Shown piece after piece: positions 1 to 4,888 of a stretch of DNA of 11,117 nucleotides (the first letter of the stretch is position 1; each line of letters begins with the position of its first letter). A program made the translations under genes and the position numbers. Below the pieces are notes generated by a model. It was given only the letters and a program-made list of their open reading frames with translations. It searched no databases and was not told the DNA's origin. This stretch comes from Clostridiales bacterium. Lineage in GTDB: Bacteria; Bacillota; Clostridia; Oscillospirales; Ruminococcaceae. Location: positions 1 through 11,117 of the forward strand of contig JAAZLM010000142.1 in NCBI GenBank assembly GCA_012799315.1, written 5' to 3'.

Positions 1-38
1 TGCTTTAATCGTTCTAAAAAATCTTCCGATATTGCCAT
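1..38 (-). CDS. dnaG: DNA primase, N-terminal fragment cut by the window edge
   Basis: Only the first 12 codons are inside the window, reading MAISEDFLERLK. The ATG follows an AAGGAGG ribosome binding site (44-50) at normal spacing, and the gene starts 18 bases after the dgt stop, so the two look co-transcribed. DnaG makes RNA primers at the replication fork. The call rests on the short N-terminus, which resembles clostridial primases (an acidic start followed by an F-x-E-R-L-K type helix), and on the common clostridial order dgt-dnaG-rpoD. The catalytic and zinc-binding domains lie outside the window, so this is inference from context plus 12 residues. Another gene cannot be excluded. Confidence 0.65.
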   Translation of the reverse strand, partial: MAISEDFLERLK

Positions 39-56
39 ATAAACCTCCTTTATGAT

Positions 57-1055
57 TTAGACGCTCCACCCTTTAGGAATGCACAATTTCGAATAGAAAT
101 CAATTGCATATCCGTCGGTCATGCCAGCGATATAATGGCTAACCGCCCTCTTCAACCCATATTTATCTATGAATTCGTTATATGGAGAGGGGAGTTTTTT
201 CGGGGAATTGTAGAAGTAATTGAATAAGAATCTCACTATTCCTTGCGCCTTTTCTTCTTCCGCTTTCGCAACTGAATTAGTGTATACGTTTTCAAACATG
301 AAGCTCCTTAATTCGTCATGTGCCTTGCGCACTTGATCGCCCATTTTTACACTTTCATTACTATTATGTATGATCGATTTTACAAGAGTTGTTATCCTCT
401 GCGATTTTGTTGAACCAAGCACCTCTATTGCCGTGATGGGCAAGTCCTCGGTTTTAATAATTCCAGCACGAATGGCATCTTCTATATCGTGGTTGATATA
501 AGCGATCTTATCGGACAAACGGACAACATTCCCCTCAAAGGTGCAGGCAATGCCATTGGTATGATTGGCAATACCGTCGATCACTTCATGAGTGAGATTG
601 AGCCCGCTCCCGTCCTTTTCGATATATTCAACAACATTGACACTTTGGATATAATGCTTGAATCCGCCAACATCGGCGCACATTTCATCAAGTACGCTCT
701 CACCCGAATGTCCGAAGGGCGTATGCCCAAGATCATGCCCGAGTGCAATTGCCTCAGTTAAATCTTCATTTAGACGCAGCGCACGTGAAATCGTTCTAGC
801 AATTTGCGATACCTCAAGTGTATGTGTCAGCCTTGTGCGATAGTGATCACCAATCGGCGTTAGGAATACTTGCGTCTTATGTTTCAACCGTCGGAAAGCA
901 TTGCAATGAATGATCCTATCCCTATCACGTTGATATTCAGTTCGAATATCGCATTTTCTTTCGGGAATTTTACGTCCGGCACTTCGTGAGCTAAGGGATG
1001 CATTATCATCAAGTATGCTTAATTCAAGTAGTTCTGCCTGTTCTCTAATTGTCAT
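57..1055 (-). CDS. dgt: Deoxyguanosinetriphosphate triphosphohydrolase-like protein (HD-domain dNTPase)
   Basis: A 332-residue cytosolic HD-superfamily dNTP triphosphohydrolase. Family members hydrolyse dNTPs to the nucleoside and triphosphate and so limit dNTP pools. The metal-binding set is visible: H78 in RLTHTLEV, H107-D108 in GHDLGHTPFGH, and D182 in RLSDKIAYINHD. The early segment QRDRDRIIHCNAFRRLKHKT (42-61) is typical of the short Dgt-like subfamily, and the length is normal for Firmicutes. ATG 1055 is the first possible start, because a TAA stands immediately before it in frame. Its GGGGAGG site (1069-1075) lies 13 bases away, which is rather far. A three-codon ORF (ATG GTG AAT TAA) lies in between and ends exactly at the start codon. 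The gene precedes dnaG, a frequent clostridial arrangement linking dNTP control with replication. Substrate specificity (dGTP or broad) cannot be read from the sequence. Confidence 0.95.
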   Translation of the reverse strand: MTIREQAELLELSILDDNASLSSRSAGRKIPERKCDIRTEYQRDRDRIIHCNAFRRLKHKTQVFLTPIGDHYRTRLTHTLEVSQIARTISRALRLNEDLTEAIALGHDLGHTPFGHSGESVLDEMCADVGGFKHYIQSVNVVEYIEKDGSGLNLTHEVIDGIANHTNGIACTFEGNVVRLSDKIAYINHDIEDAIRAGIIKTEDLPITAIEVLGSTKSQRITTLVKSIIHNSNESVKMGDQVRKAHDELRSFMFENVYTNSVAKAEEEKAQGIVRFLFNYFYNSPKKLPSPYNEFIDKYGLKRAVSHYIAGMTDGYAIDFYSKLCIPKGWSV

Positions 1056-1085
1056 TTAATTCACCATACCTCCCCAAATAAATAA

Positions 1086-1120
1086 AGTATTCACTATATT
1101 TGCGACAGTATTCGACTATA
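1086..1120. repeat. Imperfect direct repeat in the dgt leader
   Basis: AGTATTCACTATA (1086-1098) recurs as AGTATTCGACTATA (1107-1120), about two helical turns apart. It lies between the probable dgt promoter and the dgt ribosome binding site. On the transcribed strand both copies read TATAGT(C)GAATACT. It could be a tandem protein-binding site, but AT-rich DNA produces such repeats by chance and no known operator was recognised. Confidence 0.35.
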
Positions 1121-1188
1121 ATACACTCTCTATACTATATATACTAGAATGAGTGTAGGAATCCTTTATATTACCGGGGAAAAAGCGC

Positions 1189-1218
1189 ATTATAGAGTAA
1201 CTTTGTATAGTTGCACAA
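1189..1218 (-). promoter_or_regulatory. Probable sigma-A promoter for dgt-dnaG
   Basis: On the minus strand a perfect -10 box TATAAT (1189-1194) is preceded, after an 18-base spacer, by a weak -35 TTGTGC (1213-1218). Transcription would start near 1182 and give a leader of about 125 bases before dgt. The box lies just past the yigZ stop, and no clear terminator separates yigZ from dgt, so read-through from yigZ may contribute as well. Confidence 0.45.
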
Positions 1219-1222
1219 TATA

Positions 1223-1843
1223 CTATAATATATCTGCATATTTTTCTTCTAATTTGACGATGGAAGCTTGCCCGTTAGTGATATTAGTAATATGTTCAGT
1301 AAAGGGATCTTCCTGCTCTAAGTCAACTAGAAGATCAATTTTTACCGCACTACCGAATGTGCTATCAACTACTTTTACCACAAAATCGGATAGGGCATAT
1401 TGCACCTTGCCATATAATGAATAATCGACATCAATTTGCAATAAAGCGCAGTAGCACATATGCATCTTTTGGGCAGAATCGACGGCGATTTTAGCCGCAT
1501 GGGAATATGCACGGACAAGACCACCGCCGCCGAGCATTATACCACCGAAATATCGTGTAACGACGCAGCAAACATCGATTAAACCCTCTTTTTGCAATAT
1601 ATCTAAGACGGGGACACCGGCGGTTCCCTGCGGCTCACCATCGTCGGAATATCGTGTAGTATTCCCTTCACGCAGCAGATAGGCATAGACATTATGCGTA
1701 GCCTTCCGATGTTGTTCACGAATGCTATTGATGAATGCAATAGCCTCATCTTCCGTCGTTGCAGGGGAGATATATCCAATGAATTCCGATCGCCGTTCAA
1801 TAAACGAATCACTTGACGGTGATTTGATAGTTAAGTATTTGAT
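1223..1843 (-). CDS. yigZ: YigZ/IMPACT family protein (UPF0029) with an apparent AUC start
   Basis: A 206-residue member of the YigZ/YvyE (IMPACT, UPF0029) family, whose bacterial role is unsettled; IMPACT in eukaryotes acts on translational control. Family motifs are intact: Y3-L-T-I-K7 at the N-terminus, S19-E-F-I-G-Y, ATHNVYAY (48-55), RYSDDGEPQGTAGVP (64-78) and TRYFGGIMLGGGGLVRAY (96-113). A ferredoxin-like C-terminal domain follows. Eleven residues separate TIK from SEFI, as I recall for Bacillus subtilis YvyE, so this frame looks native from its first residues. There is no ATG, GTG or TTG in frame before the TTG at 1597, which would delete half the catalytic-type domain. ATC at 1841-1843 lies 8 bases after the core of an extended Shine-Dalgarno (1847-1857). 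A TAG (1844-1846) blocks any start further upstream. An ATG-to-ATC change or sequencing error is the main alternative. Family assignment is firm; the start is inferred. Confidence 0.88.
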   Translation of the reverse strand: MKYLTIKSPSSDSFIERRSEFIGYISPATTEDEAIAFINSIREQHRKATHNVYAYLLREGNTTRYSDDGEPQGTAGVPVLDILQKEGLIDVCCVVTRYFGGIMLGGGGLVRAYSHAAKIAVDSAQKMHMCYCALLQIDVDYSLYGKVQYALSDFVVKVVDSTFGSAVKIDLLVDLEQEDPFTEHITNITNGQASIVKLEEKYADIL

Positions 1844-1846
1844 CTA

Positions 1847-1857
1847 GATCATCTCCC
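1847..1857 (-). promoter_or_regulatory. Extended ribosome binding site of yigZ containing a two-codon ORF
   Basis: On the minus strand this reads GGGAGATGATC. It matches the anti-Shine-Dalgarno complement GGAGGTGATC at nine of ten positions, starting from its second base. The ATG inside it is followed by ATC and TAG, so it encodes only Met-Ile and cannot be the yigZ start. The site places the ATC at 1841-1843 at standard distance, which is the main reason for proposing an AUC start. Confidence 0.6.
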
Positions 1858-1878
1858 AAAAAATAAATTCTTCTGTGT

Positions 1879-1911
1879 AAAACACAAAAGCCCACCGAAA
1901 AAGTGAGCTTT
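1879..1911 (-). terminator. Intrinsic terminator of rpmE
   Basis: On the minus strand AAAGCTCAC pairs with GTGGGCTTT (nine pairs, one G-U) around a seven-base loop, followed by TTGTGTTTT. It lies 23 bases after the rpmE stop and only 36 bases before the proposed yigZ start. There is little room for a yigZ promoter, so yigZ is probably expressed by read-through of this terminator. Confidence 0.8.
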
Positions 1912-1934
1912 AGCTTGCATAAATGTGATTGATC

Positions 1935-2135
1935 TTACTCAACATTAAAGCGCTTCTTAAATCTGTCAACACGTCCTCCAGTATCGACAAGCTTTTGCTT
2001 ACCGGTGAAGAATGGATGGCATTTGGAGCATATTTCAACACGAATATCTTTCTTAGTTGAGCGTGTTTCAATAACTTCGCCACACGCACATTTAATCGTG
2101 GCAGGCTCATAATTTGGATGAATACCTTCTCTCAA
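1935..2135 (-). CDS. rpmE: Ribosomal protein bL31, zinc-binding type
   Basis: A 66-residue 50S subunit protein that helps bridge the subunits. It has the zinc-ligand pattern of the C+ form: C16 and C18 in KCACGEV, and C36 and C39 in [14 protein letters not shown]. The conserved C-terminal [13 protein letters not shown] follows, and the length is normal. The start is TTG at 2133-2135, nine bases after an AGAGG site. An in-frame TGA three codons upstream rules out an earlier start, and the family N-terminus (M-R-E-G-I-H-P) begins exactly here. It is transcribed alone from its own promoter, through a structured leader, and ends at a hairpin terminator. The cysteine-lacking, zinc-independent paralogue is not in this window. 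Confidence 0.97.
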   Translation of the reverse strand: MREGIHPNYEPATIKCACGEVIETRSTKKDIRVEICSKCHPFFTGKQKLVDTGGRVDRFKKRFNVE

Positions 2136-2161
2136 GAATAGTCACCTCTTTCCAAAAATTC

Positions 2162-2194
2162 GTACCACACTAGTAACAGCTAGCATGTATGCAC
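2162..2194 (-). promoter_or_regulatory. Stem-loop in the rpmE leader, possible L31 autoregulatory element
   Basis: The rpmE leader (about 2136-2200) can fold as an outer stem GUGC/GUAC, a three-base AUA bulge, then CAUGCUAG/CUAGUGUG around the loop CUGUUA. That gives twelve pairs, three of them G-U. It starts a few bases from the predicted transcript end and lies upstream of the Shine-Dalgarno. L31 leaders that bind the L31 protein have been proposed in several bacterial groups including Firmicutes. Whether this hairpin belongs to that class is inference from position and pairing only. Confidence 0.4.
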
Positions 2195-2206
2195 TTCTAA
2201 TAATTA

Positions 2207-2235
2207 AATATAACATATCCTGCGACGAATTTCAA
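2207..2235 (-). promoter_or_regulatory. Sigma-A promoter of rpmE
   Basis: On the minus strand: -35 TTGAAA (2230-2235), a 17-base spacer, -10 TATATT (2207-2212), and TGT just before the -10, which forms an extended -10. Transcription would start near 2200. Both boxes match consensus at five of six positions. Together with the pgcA promoter this accounts for most of the recognisable content of the 307-base intergenic stretch 2136-2442. Confidence 0.8.
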
Positions 2236-2376
2236 GTGCTGGAGAGTATTTTTTTAAGGAAAGATGCTATTTCTTCCGATTAGCCTCATATTGGATTATA
2301 ATAGATGGCAAATTGCCGATGTAAAGAATGAAAATAGTCGTTTATTTGTATAAATTATAAAGTTTTGACTTCTGCG

Positions 2377-2405
2377 TTTGCATTTATGATTTTATGTGCT
2401 ATAAT
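2377..2405 (+). promoter_or_regulatory. Promoter of the phosphoglucomutase gene
   Basis: A perfect TATAAT (2400-2405) with an extended TGC before it, and a -35-like TTTGCA (2377-2382) at 17 bases. Transcription would start near 2412, about 30 bases before the TTG start. A longer in-frame reading from 2365 would begin upstream of this promoter, which argues against it. A second TATAAT at 2297-2302 has only a poor -35. Confidence 0.6.
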
Positions 2406-2442
2406 TAACTGTGTTTTTAGTAATTATTTTGAGGTGATTATT

Positions 2443-4158
2443 TTGACTGAAATGCAAAAGTATAATATATGGTTAGAAAAAGCAACTGAAGATGCAGATT
2501 TGCAAGAAGAACTCAAAGAGATAAAGGGTAATGACGAAGAAATTTTCGAGCGTTTTTATCGTGAACTTGCATTCGGTACGGGCGGATTGCGTGGTGTACT
2601 TGGTGCGGGAACAAATAGGCTGAATATATATACTATTAGGAAGGCAACTCAAGGACTAGCAAACTATATTAATGATAGTTTCAGAGAGCCAGAAATTGCA
2701 ATTGCTTATGATAGCAGAATAAAATCAGATGTCTTTGCTAAAGAGGCAGCGCAAGTTCTATCTGCTAATGGTATAAAGGTGCATATCTATTCGGAGTTAA
2801 TGCCAACGCCGATGCTTTCATACGCTGTTCGTGCGCTTAAATGCGATGCTGGTATCGTAGTAACGGCGAGCCACAATCCAGCTAAATACAATGGATATAA
2901 AGTCTATGGCAATGACGGTTGCCAAATAACGCTTGAAGCTGCCGAGATCGTCACAAGCCAAATTGAAGAAGTAGACTGCTTTGACGATGTTAAGGTAGCA
3001 AATTTTGATGAAATGTTTGATAAGGGGCAGATTACATATATCGGACAGGATATAATTGAATCGTATTATAAAGAGGTTATTGCACAATCAATCAACAAAG
3101 ATGCTATTGCATCGAGCGGATTAAAGATTGTCTATACACCGCTCAATGGTACGGGGAATAAGCCAGTTCGTGAAATTCTTAGCAGGGTAGGAATTAAAGA
3201 TATCGTTATCGTACCCGAGCAGGAAATGCCCGACGGCAATTTTACCACTTGCCCATTCCCAAATCCGGAAATTACCGAGGCTCTTCAATTAGGGCTTGAA
3301 TTATCGTACAAAGAAAAACCCGACCTATTGCTTGCGACAGATCCGGACTGCGATAGAGTGGGAATAGCAGTAAAAGATGGTAACGATTACGTTCTCTTTA
3401 GCGGTAACGAAGTTGGCGCACTATTATTTGAATATATTTCAAAGAATCGCAAATTACAAGGAACAATGCCGAAAGATCCGATAGCTGTTAAGACAATTGT
3501 GTCCACCGACATTGTTAGCGAGATGGCGCAGGAATACGGGGTAGAACTGCTAAATGTTCTTACCGGATTTAAATTCATCGGTGAACAAATTGGACTCCTG
3601 GAAGAGAAGGGCGAGGAAGATCGCTTTATATTCGGATTCGAGGAGAGTTATGGATATCTTGCAGGCACATATGTGCGTGATAAAGACGCAGTAGTTGCAT
3701 CGATGCTAATATGCGAGATGGCGGCACATTACAGACTCAACAATTCGAGCCTGATTCAGGCACGGGATGAGATGTATAGGAAATACGGTGCATATAATCA
3801 CCAGCAGGAGAGCTATACCTGTGAGGGCGCATCGGGAATGCAGCGCATGGCGGAAATTATGCAAATGCTAAGCGAGCAATATCCGGACGAGCTAGCAGGA
3901 CTAAAAATAGTATCGGTAGATGACTATGTTAAATCGCAAACAATTTCGCTACTCACCGGTGAGAAAAAGGCAATCACACTACCTAAATCCGATGTACTAT
4001 GTTTCAATCTTGAGGGCGGCGCATCACTGATTATTCGCCCATCGGGAACAGAACCAAAAATCAAGATTTACTACACGACTAAAGGAGAAACACTAGAAGA
4101 GGCGAATGCGTTACAGAAGAAACTTTCGAGTGAATTCTCACAAATACTAGGATTTTAG
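2443..4158 (+). CDS. pgcA: Alpha-phosphohexomutase (phosphoglucomutase/phosphomannomutase)
   Basis: A complete 571-residue cytosolic enzyme that interconverts glucose-1-phosphate and glucose-6-phosphate (or the mannose pair), feeding cell-envelope sugar nucleotides. The four signature loops are present in order. The phosphoserine loop is TASHNPAKYNGYKVY, with catalytic S143. The metal loop is DPDCDR, with D300, D302 and D304. The sugar-recognition loop is GFEESYGY (398-405), and the phosphate clamp is RPSGTEPKIKIY (532-543). The N-terminal FGTGGLRGVLGAGTNRLN (44-61) matches B. subtilis PgcA, as does the length. The start is TTG 2443, eight bases after GAGG (2431-2434). ATG 2452 lies 17 bases away and is less likely. 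The gene is monocistronic, with its own promoter and a strong terminator. Preference for glucose or mannose cannot be decided from sequence. Confidence 0.95.
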   Translation: MTEMQKYNIWLEKATEDADLQEELKEIKGNDEEIFERFYRELAFGTGGLRGVLGAGTNRLNIYTIRKATQGLANYINDSFREPEIAIAYDSRIKSDVFAKEAAQVLSANGIKVHIYSELMPTPMLSYAVRALKCDAGIVVTASHNPAKYNGYKVYGNDGCQITLEAAEIVTSQIEEVDCFDDVKVANFDEMFDKGQITYIGQDIIESYYKEVIAQSINKDAIASSGLKIVYTPLNGTGNKPVREILSRVGIKDIVIVPEQEMPDGNFTTCPFPNPEITEALQLGLELSYKEKPDLLLATDPDCDRVGIAVKDGNDYVLFSGNEVGALLFEYISKNRKLQGTMPKDPIAVKTIVSTDIVSEMAQEYGVELLNVLTGFKFIGEQIGLLEEKGEEDRFIFGFEESYGYLAGTYVRDKDAVVASMLICEMAAHYRLNNSSLIQARDEMYRKYGAYNHQQESYTCEGASGMQRMAEIMQMLSEQYPDELAGLKIVSVDDYVKSQTISLLTGEKKAITLPKSDVLCFNLEGGASLIIRPSGTEPKIKIYYTTKGETLEEANALQKKLSSEFSQILGF

Positions 4159-4180
4159 TAACTATCTTTTAGGCTATATC

Positions 4181-4214
4181 AAGCGACAGCAATTAATTGC
4201 TGTCGCTTCTTTTT
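4181..4214 (+). terminator. Intrinsic terminator after the phosphoglucomutase gene
   Basis: A perfect inverted repeat AAGCGACAGCAA / TTGCTGTCGCTT (twelve pairs) with a TTAA loop, then CTTTTT. It begins 22 bases after the stop codon and lies just before the promoter of the next gene. It is one of the two clearest terminators in the window. Confidence 0.93.
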
Positions 4215-4225
4215 ATGTGCAAATC

Positions 4226-4254
4226 TTGACACTAGTATTACAAAATGGTAAAAT
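4226..4254 (+). promoter_or_regulatory. Strong sigma-A promoter for the small membrane protein gene
   Basis: A perfect -35 TTGACA (4226-4231), a 17-base spacer, and -10 TAAAAT (4249-4254). Transcription would start near 4261, about 22 bases before the ATG at 4283. This fixes the gene start, because a longer in-frame reading from 4217 would begin before the promoter. Confidence 0.85.
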
Positions 4255-4282
4255 GGTGGAAATGCAGAAAGGAGATGTAAAG

Positions 4283-4759
4283 ATGAATTACTTCAGTAAA
4301 ATTGCGGTAAAGATAACCGCATTGGTCGCAGTGATAATGTTCTTCTTCCCACTATGTTCAGTATCGTGTTCGAACACTGATATAATCGAATTTACCGGGA
4401 TAGAATTAGCAATGGGAAAGACGATCGACATGCCCGATCTTGGCATTGAAGTTGGTGAAGCTCCCGAAAAATTAGAGGGCAGCCCAATAGTAATTGCGGC
4501 GATAGTGCTTGCGGCAATTGCACTAATATGCGCATTGCTATTAGGAGTGTCACGAATCTTTGGTGTGGTGACGGTGGCATCGTCGATTTTATCACTTGCC
4601 ATAATGATTTTAGTGATGGTCGGGATGCGTAAGAAAGTCACGGAAGAAGTGGGCGAATTCGCCACCATTAAGCTACATATCCCATATTATATACTACTCA
4701 TTTCTCTAGGGGCGAGCGTCATCATGGGATTCATTTCTGCAGGGTGGCGTGATAGATAG
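4283..4759 (+). CDS. Small four-helix membrane protein of unknown function
   Basis: A 158-residue integral membrane protein that I do not recognise as a named family. The start is ATG 4283, after AAAGGAGA (4268-4275). Helix 1 spans about residues 8-24 and ends in FFFPLCSVSCS. An exposed segment of roughly 45 residues follows, with FTGIELAMGK and several acidic residues. Three further helices then run from about 70-90, 95-118 and 133-152. The motif pattern of an aromatic/proline helix end, V-S-C-S and then F/I-S/T-G-x-E-L-A-x-G resembles small uncharacterised Firmicute membrane proteins as I recall them. The cysteines do not form a proper lipobox (serine, not leucine, at -3). It has its own strong promoter and sits ahead of the DUF4173/MoxR operon, so a shared envelope role is possible but not shown. 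Confidence 0.82.
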   Translation: MNYFSKIAVKITALVAVIMFFFPLCSVSCSNTDIIEFTGIELAMGKTIDMPDLGIEVGEAPEKLEGSPIVIAAIVLAAIALICALLLGVSRIFGVVTVASSILSLAIMILVMVGMRKKVTEEVGEFATIKLHIPYYILLISLGASVIMGFISAGWRDR

Positions 4760-4824
4760 TATAAATTCCGATAAATTTAGTTTTGTAAGGGGGAGTTTTT
4801 TACCGGGAGGAAAGATAAAAACCT

Positions 4825-4853
4825 TTGACTATATACAAAAAAAGTGGTATATT
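4825..4853 (+). promoter_or_regulatory. Promoter of the DUF4173-moxR-DUF58 operon
   Basis: -35 TTGACT (4825-4830), a 17-base spacer, -10 TATATT (4848-4853) with TGG before it (extended -10). Transcription would start near 4860, 29 bases before the ATG. Five of six bases match at each box. No strong terminator was found between the previous gene and this promoter. Confidence 0.8.
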
Positions 4854-4888
4854 ATAGTTGACTAAATTTGCATATGGAGGATTATACT

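Noticed and set aside
489..843. Plus-strand open frames opposite dgt
   Set aside because: They are antisense to a well-conserved HD domain and have no ribosome binding sites.
1204..1222. Terminator after yigZ formed by ATAGT/ACTAT
   Set aside because: The stem is short and AT-only, with a long loop and no following U run.
1223..1597. yigZ as a short 124-residue gene starting at TTG 1597
   Set aside because: This removes the SDDGEPQGTAG motif and half of the UPF0029 domain, while the upstream frame is open and fully homologous to residue 2.
1799..1858. yigZ frameshift: a start at TTG 1858 in another frame reading MGDDLDQILNYQITVK
   Set aside because: There is no ribosome binding site, and joining it after ITVK leaves seven residues before SEFI where the family has eleven. 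The AUC-start frame fits exactly.
2297..2302. TATAAT at 2297 as an additional phosphoglucomutase promoter
   Set aside because: No usable -35 lies 16-18 bases upstream, and the box at 2400 has an extended -10 and correct distance to the start.
2365..2442. A longer N-terminus for the phosphoglucomutase, from a TTG at 2365
   Set aside because: It would begin upstream of the promoter's -10 box (2400-2405) and has no ribosome binding site. The GAGGTGAT site before TTG 2443 fits much better.
4330..4362. Lipoprotein signal in the small membrane protein
   Set aside because: The cysteines follow S-V-S or F-P-L rather than a lipobox such as L-A-G, and three further helices follow.
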